DNA of 64,000 bases from Streptomyces sp. Edi2 (lineage in GTDB: Bacteria > Actinomycetota > Actinomycetes > Streptomycetales > Streptomycetaceae). The position numbers and the translations under genes are program-made. The notes under the pieces were generated by a model. It did not search any database and was not told the DNA's origin. It was given only the letters and a program-made list of their open reading frames with translations. Below, in pieces: positions 45,106-55,766 of this stretch. Position 1 is the first letter of the stretch. The number at the start of each line of letters is the position of its first letter. The stretch is taken from NCBI RefSeq assembly GCF_040253635.1, contig NZ_JBEJGX010000003.1, forward strand, positions 5,481,501-5,545,500, read 5' to 3'.

Positions 45106-46745
45106 TCAGGCCTTGCTGACCGCCACCAGGATCTCCGGCAGCCGCCGCGCCACCCGGGGCGCCGCCATCCGGAGTCCCAGCTCCGCGATGCCCACGCCGT
45201 AGACCGCGCCGACCGGCAGCAGCACCCACAGCAGGGTGTGCAGACCGGCGACATGCAGCCAGATGGTCAGGCCCAGCAGCGGCGCGCACAGCACGGCGCC
45301 CACCAGCACCCCGCCGAAGAGACTGAACCAGGCGATCGCGCCCTGTCCCGGCGCGACGTTCTTGTTGCCCTCCGAGGGGATCGAGTACGGGAAGACCGCC
45401 GACGACAGCGCCCCGGTCGCCATGAGCGCACCCAGCACGGCCAGCGAGAGCCCGTACACCTCCGCGAAGTCCGACCACGGCCCGATGACGGCGGCGGTGC
45501 CGGCGACGACCAGCGTGACGTACGGGACGGCCACCAGCGCCAGCGCGCAGGCCCGCGCCCGCAGTTCCCGGTAGGCGTCCCGCGGGGTGGCGATCGTCGA
45601 GGCGACCATCCAGAACGCCGAGGTGTCCTGCCCGAACTGGTTGTACATCTGCGACCCGAGCAGCGCCGACGCCGAGAACGACGTATAGATGCTGCCGTTG
45701 CCCTGCGCGGCCGAGACGGCCGGCAACAGCAGGCCGACGCCGAGCGCGGTCGCCCACGCCATCTTCGACTTGGGGTCGCGCCAGGCGTAGCGCAGCGTCC
45801 GGAGCATGACCGCGCCGGTCCGCCCGTCCGGCAGCAGCCGCCCGAGTCCTCGCTCCCCCGTGCCGGCCCGGCGTGCGCTGTCCTTCTCCACTGCCTGGAG
45901 GGTCGAGGAGTCCGGGGCCGTCATCAGGGTGGTCAGGGTGCGCTGCCACCACCACAGCAGCAGGACCAGGGCCAGTGCCGCCAGCGCCAGGCCGGCCAGC
46001 GCCCGCCCGTACGCCCCGTGTCCGGCGTCCTCGACGGCGCTGACCGCCGAGGCCGGCGGCACCCAGCGCAGCACCTCGCCCACCGGCTCCAGTACGGACA
46101 GGCCGTCCGGCCGGCCCAGCTTCTGGGCGGCGATGTTGATGGCCTGGGCGCCGAGGGCGATGAACAGGCCGCCGAGTACGGCGAGATCACGGCCACGGCG
46201 GCTGGTCAGCAGCCGGACCGACGCGGTGGCGACCGCCCGTGCCAGCGACACGCACACCAGCACCACCAGGACGACGGCCACCACGCCCACGGCCGCGGCG
46301 GCCGGGCCGTCGGCGACCGCGATCACCGAGCCGGCCGCCAGCGCGAGGGTGACGACCGGGCCGATGCCGACGAGCGAGGCCACCAGCAGCGACACGATCA
46401 GGGGCCGCGGCCGCAGCGGCAGCATCACCAGCCGGGTCGGATCCAGCGTCTCGTCGCCCGTGGGGAAGAACAGCGGCATCACCGCCCAGCCCAGGGTGAG
46501 GATCCCGGTGAGAAGGACGACCAGCGCGCCGGCATGCGCGGTGCCGCGCAGCGCGACCAGCCCCAGCACGACACCGGCGGTGAACAGCAGGCCGACGATG
46601 ACGGACAGGACATACGCCAGCGCGCGCCCGGTGGACTGCCGCAGCCCGTTGCGCAGCAGCGACAGCTTCAGCCGGACGAAGACGCCGGTCAGGGAGGGGG
46701 AGGGGGCGGCGCCCTGTCCTGCAGCCGCCACGGCGGATTCGGTGC

Positions 46746-46749
<4 letters not shown>
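45106..46749 (-). CDS. ABC-type transporter permease
   Basis: 547 aa integral membrane protein with about twelve hydrophobic segments (for instance LAYVLSVIVGLLFTAGVVLG and AVGVVAVVLVVLVCVSLA). A soluble loop around residues 290-330 contains LMTAPDSSTLQAVEKDSARR. ATG 46749 overlaps the ATPase stop (ATGA). The substrate is unknown; probably an exporter. Confidence 0.87.
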
Positions 46750-47690
<941 letters not shown>

Positions 47691-47839
47691 CGGCCCTGCC
47701 CTTCGACGTCCCCGCAGAGGCCGTCCTGGCCCCCGTCAGGGACCCACGATACGACCGGGTACGGGAGGCCGCCGGGCGATCGGCGCCCCCGGGTCAGTGG
47801 ACGCGGCCGCTCCGGATCAGCGGACCCGGCCGGTCCGGA

Positions 47840-48523
47840 TCAGCGACCCCGGGCCGCGACCGCGTCCCGCGCGCAGGCGTACGCGAGCGGGCTGATCAGT
47901 TCCTCGGCGTCCGGCAGCCAGCGGTTGGCGGCGGTGGGGCGGCGCGCCCACTGCACCGAGCCGTGCGCGCCCACCCGGGTCGGCGGCGCGGCGATGTACT
48001 CGCCCTCGCCGCGGCAGATCAGATCGAGCGCGGCCGGCGCCCAGCCCAGGCTCCGTACCAGCGCCGGGACCTTCACCGAGGCACCGGGAAGGACGAGAAA
48101 GAGCATTCGCCGGCCGGGGGTGCGGGTCACCGGTCCCAGCGGCAGCGCCATCCGTTCCATACGGGCCAGCGCCAGACAGCCCGCGGTCTCGGGGACATCC
48201 AGCGCCTCGAACGCCCGGCCCGTCGGCAACAGGATCGAGGCCCGCGGCTGCTTGCCCCACATCCGGCGGACGGCGGTGGCGCTGCCGGTGGCCTGCCCGG
48301 CCCAGCCGGGGGCGGTCGGGTGCGCGCCGGGCGCCGCGCAGTCACCGGCGTCGCACGAGCAGCGCAGCGTGTCGCCGTCGTGCTCCAGCCATGCGCCGGG
48401 GAACACGTCCCAATGCCGTTCCTCCGCGTAACGCACCGCAGTTTCGAGCAGCTCCTCGCCGCGCCGCCCGCCGCGCTGCCCGGGGATCTGCGAGGTACCT
48501 GTGACTCCTATGGTCTCTTCCAC
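47840..48523 (-). CDS. Bifunctional DNA primase/polymerase N-terminal domain protein
   Basis: About 227 aa. Prim-Pol-like opening LLETAVRYAEERHWDVFPGA, then a Cys-rich CSCDAGDCAAPGAHPTAPGW (the CGxxxCxxPGKHP-like segment) and LLPTGRAFEALDVPETAGC. Only the N-terminal domain is present; chromosomal Streptomyces copies are common and of unknown role. The GTG at 48523 is the likely start; the ribosome binding site is weak. Confidence 0.75.
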   Translation of the reverse strand: MEETIGVTGTSQIPGQRGGRRGEELLETAVRYAEERHWDVFPGAWLEHDGDTLRCSCDAGDCAAPGAHPTAPGWAGQATGSATAVRRMWGKQPRASILLPTGRAFEALDVPETAGCLALARMERMALPLGPVTRTPGRRMLFLVLPGASVKVPALVRSLGWAPAALDLICRGEGEYIAAPPTRVGAHGSVQWARRPTAANRWLPDAEELISPLAYACARDAVAARGR

Positions 48524-48972
48524 GTTGAGGACAACTTCCGGTGTCACCAAGGGTTACGGCCGGAGGGAAGGCCCCCCGGCGCATCGTTACCGCCCGTGGG
48601 GCGCATGGGTGCACCGGTGGGGGCGCATATGCGGGCGGGGCCCGGGGAGCGGGTAGCCACCTGCCTGACGGGCGGAGAGGCCGCCCGGCGGCAGGCCGAA
48701 GTGCACCCGGGGGAGCCCGGCACGGCGGCGCCGCGATCTGTGCACGGCACCGCGCACCCTCCCTACTCGTGAACGAGCGCTGCGCACCGAGGATGCTCCG
48801 GACAGGGCCTAAAACGCTCACAAGTGAGCATCCGCTGCAAAGTGCGTATCACTCCGATCTCTCCTATCGCGCATATCCCGGATCTCTCGGATATCCGGCA
48901 TATTCACGGGGAATCGATCACGAGGAACGGCGTTCGCCGGTGAACGCACAGCGGTACACAGGGGGTACATGC
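48524..48972. promoter_or_regulatory. Divergent promoter region with several palindromes
   Basis: No gene. Perfect palindromes CTCGT-GA-ACGAG (48766-48777), GCTCAC-AA-GTGAGC (48816-48829) and CGGATATCCG (about 48889-48898). Bases 48810-48915 are clearly AT-richer than the surroundings and probably carry the promoter of the regulator at 48973. Confidence 0.5.
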
Positions 48973-50367
48973 ATGGCCGCCAGGCCACTCGTCGCACGAC
49001 AGCCCAACGAACGGCTGCAGACGCTGATCCAGGAAGCCGCCTGTTCCAACGCGGGGCTCGCCCGCCGCGTCAACATGTGCGGGGCGGAGCACGGTCTCGA
49101 CCTCCGCTACGACAAGACCTCCGTGGCCAGATGGCTGCGCGGGCAGCAGCCGCGGGGCCGCGCTCCGGCCGTCATCGCGGAGGCGCTGGGGCGCAAGCTG
49201 GGGCGCACGGTCACCATCGACGAGATCGGGATGGCCGACGGCAAGAACCTCGCCTCCGGGGTGGGGCTGCAGTTCTCGCCGACCGTCCTCGGGGCCATCG
49301 AGCAGGTCTGCGAGCTGTGGCGCAGCGACGTCGGGCGGCGCGACTTCCTCAGCGGTTCCACGGTCGCGGCCTCCGCCCTGGTCGAGCCCAGCCGCGACTG
49401 GCTGATCACCGGAGCGGACAGCCAGGTCGCCCGGAACGCCGGTGCCCGGGTCGGGATCTCGGACGTCGAGGCGGTACGCGCCATGACCACGGCGCTCAGC
49501 GAACTCGACCACCGCTTCGGCGCCGGGCACGTCAGGCCCGTCGTCGTGCACTACCTCAACAGCGTGGTCTCGGGGCTGCTGGCCGGTTCGTACCGCGAGT
49601 CCGTCGGGCGGGAACTCTTCGCCGCCGTCGCGCGGTTGACCGAACTCGGCGGCTATATGGCCGTCGACACCGGCCAACCAGGCCTCGCCCAGCGCTACTA
49701 CATCCAGGCGCTGCGGCTGGCCCAGGCGGCCGGCGACCGCGGCTACGGCGGCTACGTCCTGGCCGCGAGCATGAGCCACCTCGCCGCCTCGCTCGGCAAT
49801 CCCCGGGAGATCGCCCAGCTCGCACGCGCCGCCCAGGAGGGTGCCCGGGGCCATGTCACCCCGCGCGCCGAGGCGATGTTCTGCGCGGCGGAGGCGCGCG
49901 GGCACGCCTTGATGGGCGACGGCCGGGCCTTCCAGGTGGTGGCAGGGCGGGCGGTCGCCGCGATGGAGCGCGCCGACGCATCGGCCGAGGCGGGCGACGA
50001 CCCGGTCTGGATCTCGCACTTCGACCAGGCGTATCTGGCCGATGAACTCGCCCACTGCCACCGCGACTTGGGGCAGCCGGGCCCCGCCGGACAACGGGCG
50101 CAGGAGGCGCTGGACGGGCACCCGGAAGGCCGGGCGCGGCGGCGGGCCATCGGTCTGCTGCTGCTGGCCGGTGCCCAGGCGCAGCAGCGGGAGGTGGAGC
50201 AGGCCTGCCATACGGGCACCCAGGCGGTGGAGCTGCTGAGCGGGCTGCGTTCGGACCGCGGGGCGGAGTATCTGGAGGACTTCCAGCTGCGTCTGGAGCC
50301 CTTCCGGGACGAACCGGTGGTGCGGGAGTTCAGCAGCCGGCTGGAGCTGCGGGCCACGGCGGCGTGA
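48973..50367 (+). CDS. Large transcriptional regulator with helical C-terminal repeats
   Basis: 464 aa cytosolic protein. N-terminal DNA-binding-like part with ERLQTLIQEAACSNAGLARR and KTSVARWLRGQQPRGRAPAV. The segment RRDFLSGSTVAASALVEPSR near residue 120 is followed by TPR-like helices to the end (AQRYYIQALRLAQAAGDRGY, AEARGHALMGDGRAFQVVAG). Similar in plan to NsdA-type regulators of development; no closer claim is made. ATG 48973 follows AGGGGG; another ATG four bases earlier is out of frame. Confidence 0.8.
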   Translation: MAARPLVARQPNERLQTLIQEAACSNAGLARRVNMCGAEHGLDLRYDKTSVARWLRGQQPRGRAPAVIAEALGRKLGRTVTIDEIGMADGKNLASGVGLQFSPTVLGAIEQVCELWRSDVGRRDFLSGSTVAASALVEPSRDWLITGADSQVARNAGARVGISDVEAVRAMTTALSELDHRFGAGHVRPVVVHYLNSVVSGLLAGSYRESVGRELFAAVARLTELGGYMAVDTGQPGLAQRYYIQALRLAQAAGDRGYGGYVLAASMSHLAASLGNPREIAQLARAAQEGARGHVTPRAEAMFCAAEARGHALMGDGRAFQVVAGRAVAAMERADASAEAGDDPVWISHFDQAYLADELAHCHRDLGQPGPAGQRAQEALDGHPEGRARRRAIGLLLLAGAQAQQREVEQACHTGTQAVELLSGLRSDRGAEYLEDFQLRLEPFRDEPVVREFSSRLELRATAA

Positions 50368-50693
50368 GCGGCGCCGCGGGAAGCGTGCACGGGGCCTCAC
50401 CGGGGGAGTGGCGGCGGCACGGCGGAGGGGCGGCCGCCTCGTCGTGAGGCTTCGTTGCGCAGCTTCGTCCTACGGATGTGCGGCGTCGTTGTACGGCATT
50501 GCCGCGTCGTTGTGCGGCTTTGTTGTACGGCGTCGGGTATGTCGTACACCGTCGGGCGGGCCGCGCACCGGGCCCGCCCGGTGCGTTCCGGGGGCGGATC
50601 GGGGTGGTGACCAGGCGACGTGGTCGAACGTTGCTGCGACCCGGTAGCGTGCAGCCGACGATTCCGTAGGTCTGCACGTTGGTAGGAGTCACG
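50368..50693. other. 326-bp gap before the Pro/Gln-rich membrane protein
   Basis: No gene. Bases about 50483-50535 repeat a GTCGTTGTACGGC-like unit three times. The promoter of the next gene is presumably in the last 100 bases. Confidence 0.5.
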
Positions 50694-52484
50694 GTGACGC
50701 AGAGCGGACAGGGTCACGACCCGCAGAATTCTGCGGCCGGTCCCGCGCGAGAGGGCATTGTGCTGCCCGCCAACGGTGAGCCGTGGGTGCCCGACCAGCA
50801 GGCCGCACCGCCGGCCGGGCAGCCGTGGGGCCAGCCCTGGGGGCCAGGACCGCAGTCCGCGCCCGCCCCCCAGCAGGGGTACGGCGAGGCGCCCGGCCAG
50901 TACGGCGAGGCGCCCGCCCCGCAGCAGGGGCAGACGTACGGCCAGGGGTACCAGCAGGCGCATGCCCAGGGCCAGGGGCAGCAGGGATACGGCCAGGGCC
51001 CGCAGGGGTACGCCCCGGAGCAGGGGCAGCACCCCCAGGCTTCCCAGGCGCCCGCCCCGCAGCAGCCACAGCAGACGCAGGGCGGCCAGGGCTTCCCGGC
51101 GCCGCCCCAGGGGCAGCCTCCGGTGCCGCCGCTCCCGCCCTCGATGCCGCAGCAGGCGCCCCAGCCGCCTCAGCAGGCCCAACAGCCGCAGCAGACCCAA
51201 CAGCAGCCTCAGCAGCAGTACGGGCAGCCGCCGCAGCCGCCGCAGGGCCCGTCCGGAGAGCTGGTGCGGGCGACCCCGCAGACCGGTGCGCCGCTGCCGC
51301 CCGCCGCGGGTGACGCGGAGGCCACCGCGCTCATCCCGCCCTTCGGCACGCAGCCCGGCTTCGACGGGCAGCCCGGCGGCCCCGGTGCCGCGCCGCTGCC
51401 GCCCGAGGCGGGCGCACGGCCCGAGACGCCCGACGAATCCACCACGATGCTGCGCGCCATCAAGCCGAACGGGGTCAGGCCCCAGGGCCAGGCCCAGCCG
51501 ATGCCGCAGTCGCAGCCGATGCCCGGTGCCCAGGGCGCGGGCGACGCCGAGGCCACCCAGCTCATCCCGCCGGTCGGCGCCGCCGCACCGCCCCCGCCGC
51601 CCGGCGCGCCGTACGGCGTCCGCCCCGGTGGGCCCGGCGACCGTGCCACCCCCGCCGAGTTCGACGGCCTGTTCCGCGACGGGCCGGGCACACCCGGCCA
51701 GACCGGCGCCCCGGACTCCACCGCGCAGCTGCCCCGCTTCGAGGACCCGGGCCGTCCGCCGTACGGCCAGGGGCACCAGGGCCAGCAGTTCCCGCCCGGC
51801 GGCGGCTACGACCAGCAGGCCTCGTACGACGGCGACGGCGGCGGCCGCCGCAAGCTCGCCCCGGCCGTGATCGTCGGCATCGTCATCGTGGCGCTCGCGG
51901 GGGCCGGCCTCGGCCTCGGCTGGGCGCTGAGCGGGGGAAGCGACGAGAGCACCGCGAAGAAGCAGGACGCCGGAGCCGGTACGACGAAGGCGGCCAAGGA
52001 TTCGGAGCAGCCGAAGCCGTCCGCCGACCCGGCCGAGGCGCAGGCCAAGGGCCTGGACGCGCTGCTGGGCGACAGCAACAACAGCCGTTCCTCGGTGATC
52101 GGCGCCGTCAACAGCATCAAGTCCTGCAGCAACCTCGGCGGCGCGGCCAAGGACCTGCGCGCGGCGGCCGGCCAGCGCAACGACCTGGTGAAGCGGCTGC
52201 AGCAGCTGCCCGTCGACAAGATCCCCAACCATGCCCAGCTGACCGCCACGCTGACCAAGGCCTGGCAGTCCTCGGCGGCCGCGGACAACCATTACGCGGC
52301 CTGGGCCGGCCAGGTCGGCAGCAAGAAGGGCTGCCACAAGGGCAAGGCCCGGCTCAGCAGCCAGACCGCCCAGGGCAATGCGGCCAGCGGCCAGGCGACC
52401 ACGGCCAAGAAGCAGGCGGCACAGATCTGGAACCCGCTCGCCAAGAAGTACGGCCTGACGGAGCGCCGCCCCGAACAGCTCTGA
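50694..52484 (+). CDS. Single-pass membrane protein with a Pro/Gln-rich N-terminal domain
   Basis: 596 aa. Residues 1-380 are low complexity, rich in Gln, Pro, Gly and Ala, with three Asp/Glu-Ala-Thr-x-Leu-Ile-Pro-type motifs (EATALIPPFG, EATQLIPPVG, DESTTMLRAI) and several more Pro-rich repeats. One transmembrane helix is at about 388-410 (PAVIVGIVIVALAGAGLGLG). The outer C-terminal domain has about 185 residues, contains two cysteines (IKSCSNLG, KKGCHKGK) and is helical. Likely cytoplasmic N-terminus, outside C-terminus. The repeated acid-Thr motifs could be kinase or FHA targets. GTG 50694 follows AGGAG. Confidence 0.8.
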   Translation: MTQSGQGHDPQNSAAGPAREGIVLPANGEPWVPDQQAAPPAGQPWGQPWGPGPQSAPAPQQGYGEAPGQYGEAPAPQQGQTYGQGYQQAHAQGQGQQGYGQGPQGYAPEQGQHPQASQAPAPQQPQQTQGGQGFPAPPQGQPPVPPLPPSMPQQAPQPPQQAQQPQQTQQQPQQQYGQPPQPPQGPSGELVRATPQTGAPLPPAAGDAEATALIPPFGTQPGFDGQPGGPGAAPLPPEAGARPETPDESTTMLRAIKPNGVRPQGQAQPMPQSQPMPGAQGAGDAEATQLIPPVGAAAPPPPPGAPYGVRPGGPGDRATPAEFDGLFRDGPGTPGQTGAPDSTAQLPRFEDPGRPPYGQGHQGQQFPPGGGYDQQASYDGDGGGRRKLAPAVIVGIVIVALAGAGLGLGWALSGGSDESTAKKQDAGAGTTKAAKDSEQPKPSADPAEAQAKGLDALLGDSNNSRSSVIGAVNSIKSCSNLGGAAKDLRAAAGQRNDLVKRLQQLPVDKIPNHAQLTATLTKAWQSSAAADNHYAAWAGQVGSKKGCHKGKARLSSQTAQGNAASGQATTAKKQAAQIWNPLAKKYGLTERRPEQL

Positions 52485-52553
52485 TCAGGGGCAGGGGCAG
52501 GGGCAGGGGCAGAAGCAGAGGCAGGGTCGGCGGCAGCGGCAGCGGCAGCGGTA

Positions 52554-53906
52554 TCAGCTGTCCGTGTGCCGCCGCTCCAGCGTCTTGGTGACATTCACGA
52601 AGCCGTCCTGGGCGGCGGTCAACTCGCCGTCCCTGACGACCTGGTAGGTCACCATCCCGTTCACGATGCGCGGGAAGTCCTGGACGGCGAGCATGTCGTC
52701 GTCCCGCCAGCGCAGCTTCGGGGTGAGCCCGCCGGTGTCGATGGCGTGGTCACCGCGGTCCAGCGTGGTCTGCAGGGCGTGCGGGGTGATGTCGTCCACG
52801 CCCGCGTCGTCGAGCTGCCCGATCAGGGCGCGCAGCACGGTGTAGGCGATCCAGGTCGTCTGGACGCCCTGGTCGGCCGGGTCGATGCGGTTGTCGTCGA
52901 AGGCGAAGTCGTTGATCACCTTGCGCATCGGCTGCCAGCGCGGATCGTGCGCGACCGGGTACCAGCCGGTGATGTCCGCGTCCTCCAGCGGCCCGGCGCT
53001 GCCGCCCGTACGGTTCAGCAGCGACTGGCCGACGCTGCCCAGGACGGAGGCGACCCGCACCTGGGGACGGTCCTCCTGCAGCCGCCGGAACGAGTCGAAG
53101 AACGCGTCCGTGTGGTCGCCGAGCGAGGCGGCCACACAGGATCCCGGCGCCTTGCCGCCGGCCGCCGAGGTGCCGTGGACGGCCGGGTCGCCACCCACGC
53201 CGTCCAGCGCGCGGTTCACCTCGGACGAGTAATCCGTGCCGTCCTCGGGCGCCTTGATGTCCTTGGCCGGGTGCCGGTGGCCGCTTTGGAGGCCGGAGTT
53301 GAGCAGGGACGGCATCTGGTCGCCCTGGATGGTGTCCGGCCGCACCAGCGCGACGCGCGAGCAGTCGTGTGCCAGCTGGCGGCCGTTGCCGGCGAGCAGG
53401 GAGGCCTGGCCGCCGTTGACCGGGTAGGACAGCGGGCTCTCGAACTCCTCGTCCGAGGCCCCGTAGCCGCCGATGAAGGGGATCCCCTTGACCTCCAGCG
53501 GCGACATGAACGAGCGGCCGAACTGGCTGTACGAGCCGACGACGGCGACGGCGCCCTCGCTCACCGCGCGCTGGGCGCAGTGCGCCGCGGTCACCGAGTC
53601 GTTCTGCTCGTTGCAGGTCAGCACCTTCAGATGGTGGCCCCGGATACCGCCCCGGGAGTTGACCCAGCGGGCGTAGGCCTGCGCCATGGCCGGCATCCCC
53701 GGCATATTGGTCGCCTTGGTGCCCTCGGGAGCCCAGGTCATCACCGTGATCGGCGCCTTGTCCCCGGAATCCTCCGCCGCCCCGGCGGGCGAGCCGCAGC
53801 CCGAGAGCAGCGACGCGAGGACCGCCGTACACGCCGCCGCCGAGGCGGTGGCGGCCGCGGGAACCGAGGAGAAGGGGCGGGGGAGGGGGCGTCGCCGACC
53901 GGTCAT
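52554..53906 (-). CDS. Substrate-binding lipoprotein (branched-chain amino-acid type, ABC)
   Basis: 450 aa. Signal peptide with lipobox LASLLSGC at about residues 31-38; the Cys would be lipid-anchored. The rest matches type 1 periplasmic binding proteins: NSRGGIRGHHLKVLTCNEQN, AVVGSYSQFGRSFMSPLEVK, ITGWYPVAHDPRWQPMRKVI. No ATPase or permease is adjacent, so its transporter partners must be elsewhere or it is a sensor. ATG 53906. Confidence 0.85.
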   Translation of the reverse strand: MTGRRRPLPRPFSSVPAAATASAAACTAVLASLLSGCGSPAGAAEDSGDKAPITVMTWAPEGTKATNMPGMPAMAQAYARWVNSRGGIRGHHLKVLTCNEQNDSVTAAHCAQRAVSEGAVAVVGSYSQFGRSFMSPLEVKGIPFIGGYGASDEEFESPLSYPVNGGQASLLAGNGRQLAHDCSRVALVRPDTIQGDQMPSLLNSGLQSGHRHPAKDIKAPEDGTDYSSEVNRALDGVGGDPAVHGTSAAGGKAPGSCVAASLGDHTDAFFDSFRRLQEDRPQVRVASVLGSVGQSLLNRTGGSAGPLEDADITGWYPVAHDPRWQPMRKVINDFAFDDNRIDPADQGVQTTWIAYTVLRALIGQLDDAGVDDITPHALQTTLDRGDHAIDTGGLTPKLRWRDDDMLAVQDFPRIVNGMVTYQVVRDGELTAAQDGFVNVTKTLERRHTDS

Positions 53907-54077
53907 GGCACAGCAGCCTTCCGTCTTGCCCGGAACGGGCTGGTGACGACGAGGCAATGGATGGTGACGTAGAGGTGAACTCCGGGGGGCTGCTTGAGAT
54001 CGTTGGTGAAGAACGTACGATCGATTGCTGTGCAAGGTTCGGAGAAGTCTTCCCGTCGCGGCCGCCGCTCGACCACC

Positions 54078-54536
54078 ATGGGTGGTATGCCACTCAACGA
54101 CATGCCGTGGTGGCGCTGGCGCAGCAATGTGCGTTCCGCGCTGCACATGCTCTCCGACCCCGCTTTCCAGCAGGAGGCCTGGCTGGCCGGCCTGCCCGGG
54201 TACGGAGATGTCACCGACGCCGTCTACCGCCTCGTCGAGGACACCTGGCTGGACAACTGGTCCGCCGAGAAATACGTCGGCACGATCTTCCGGGACTCCC
54301 GGGAGGCGCAGCTCGTCGACGCCGCCGTGCTCCGCGTGCTGCGGATCATGCACCAGGTCGGCGCGGACGCTCCGGTGGCCGCCTACCTGGAGCACCAGGG
54401 CTGGCCGGAGGCCGTGCACGCGGCCCGGGAGGCCCATGTGCAGCTGGCGACGGCGGACGGCGAGGACCCCGACACCGCGCCGCGCTCGCTGGAGGTGCTG
54501 GCCATCATGACCGGTCAGGCGGAGGCCCCGGCCTGA
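54078..54536 (+). CDS. Conserved-type hypothetical protein upstream of purU
   Basis: About 152 aa, no known domain. Contains WWRWRSNVRSALHMLSDPAF, GYGDVTDAVYRLVEDTWLDN and YVGTIFRDSREAQLVDAAVL. Highly helical and acidic. The start is uncertain (ATG 54078 or 54087). It precedes purU by 32 bp on the same strand and may be co-transcribed. Confidence 0.7.
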   Translation: MGGMPLNDMPWWRWRSNVRSALHMLSDPAFQQEAWLAGLPGYGDVTDAVYRLVEDTWLDNWSAEKYVGTIFRDSREAQLVDAAVLRVLRIMHQVGADAPVAAYLEHQGWPEAVHAAREAHVQLATADGEDPDTAPRSLEVLAIMTGQAEAPA

Positions 54537-54568
54537 CCTGCCCGGAAGGTGTGCGACCCTATGAGGTC

Positions 54569-55450
54569 ATGAGCGAGTCGCAGCCCACCCAGCACGATCA
54601 AAACGATCAGTACGTCCTCACCCTGTCCTGCCCGGACAAGCAGGGGATCGTGCACGCCGTGTCCAGCTACCTCTTCATGACCGGCTGCAACATCGAGGAC
54701 AGTCAGCAGTTCGGCGACCACGACACCGGGCTGTTCTTCATGCGGGTGCACTTCAGCGCGGACTCCTCGGTGAGCGTCGACAAGCTGCGGGCCAGCTTCG
54801 CGGCGGTGGGCGACTCCTTCGGCATGGACTGGCAGATGCACCGGGCCGACGAGAAGATGCGGATCGTCCTGATGGTGTCCAAGTTCGGGCACTGCCTCAA
54901 CGACCTGCTCTTCCGCTCCCGGATCGGCGCACTGCCGGTCGAGATCGCGGCCGTGGTCTCCAACCACACGGACTTCGCCGAGCTGGTCGGCTCGTACGAC
55001 ATCCCCTTCCACCACATCCCGGTCACCCGCGACACCAAGGCCCAGGCCGAGGCGCGGCTGCTGGAGCTGGTGGAGGAAGAGAACGTCGAGCTGGTGGTGC
55101 TCGCCCGCTATATGCAGGTGCTCTCCGACGACCTGTGCAAGGCGCTGTCCGGCCGGATCATCAACATCCACCACTCCTTCCTCCCGAGCTTCAAGGGCGC
55201 CAAGCCGTACCACCAGGCGCATGCCCGCGGGGTAAAGCTCATCGGTGCCACCGCGCACTACGTCACCGCCGACCTCGACGAGGGCCCGATCATCGAGCAG
55301 GAGGTCGAGCGCGTCGGCCACGGCGTCACGCCGGACCAGCTCGTGGCGATCGGCCGGGACGTGGAGTGCCAGGCGCTGGCGCGGGCCGTGAAGTGGCACA
55401 GCGAGCGCCGGGTCCTGCTCAACGGCAGCCGGACGGTCGTCTTCGCGTAG
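54569..55450 (+). CDS. purU: Formyltetrahydrofolate deformylase
   Basis: 293 aa. Hydrolyses 10-formyl-THF to formate and THF. N-terminal ACT domain (about 10-90; LTLSCPDKQGIVHAVSSYLF) and C-terminal formyltransferase-like domain (about 95-290; MRIVLMVSKFGHCLNDLLFR, INIHHSFLPSFKGAKPYHQA, GATAHYVTADLDEGPIIEQE) with the conserved Asn, His and Asp of the family. ATG 54569 has GAGG just upstream. Length fits well. Confidence 0.96.
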   Translation: MSESQPTQHDQNDQYVLTLSCPDKQGIVHAVSSYLFMTGCNIEDSQQFGDHDTGLFFMRVHFSADSSVSVDKLRASFAAVGDSFGMDWQMHRADEKMRIVLMVSKFGHCLNDLLFRSRIGALPVEIAAVVSNHTDFAELVGSYDIPFHHIPVTRDTKAQAEARLLELVEEENVELVVLARYMQVLSDDLCKALSGRIINIHHSFLPSFKGAKPYHQAHARGVKLIGATAHYVTADLDEGPIIEQEVERVGHGVTPDQLVAIGRDVECQALARAVKWHSERRVLLNGSRTVVFA

Positions 55451-55465
55451 GCACGTCTTTCGACC

Positions 55466-55627
55466 GCCGCGGCATTCCCGCTCATGCGGAACACTTTCCG
55501 CCGTGGCATCCCGCCGACGCGGAGCACCTTCCGCCGTGGCATCCCGCCAACGGGGGACATCTTCCGCCGTGGGATACCTGCCCACGCGGAGCACGCTCCG
55601 TCGTGGCACCCCGACCACGCGGAATAC
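55466..55627. repeat. 33-bp tandem repeat array
   Basis: About four and a half units with consensus beginning TTCCGCCGTGGCATCCCGCC and ending ACGCGGAGCAC, at 55495, 55528, 55561 and 55595, plus a weaker unit at 55466. Units are 33-34 bp and 75 to 95 percent alike by eye. It lies between convergent genes (purU and the zinc-finger protein) and has no spacers, so it is not a CRISPR array. Confidence 0.8.
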
Positions 55628-55766
55628 CCCCCGCACCTCTCACGTTGTGGCCCCGAGGGGGCGCTCGGGCCCCCTACGGGAGCTGTTCGACCGCCCCCTA
55701 CTGGGGCCCCGGAGCCCGTCAGCCCCGGAGCCCGTCGTGCCCGGCGCCCGTCAGGCCGTCCGAACC

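Noticed and set aside
55466..55627. CRISPR array
   Set aside because: Units are directly adjacent with no unique spacers, and no cas genes are present.
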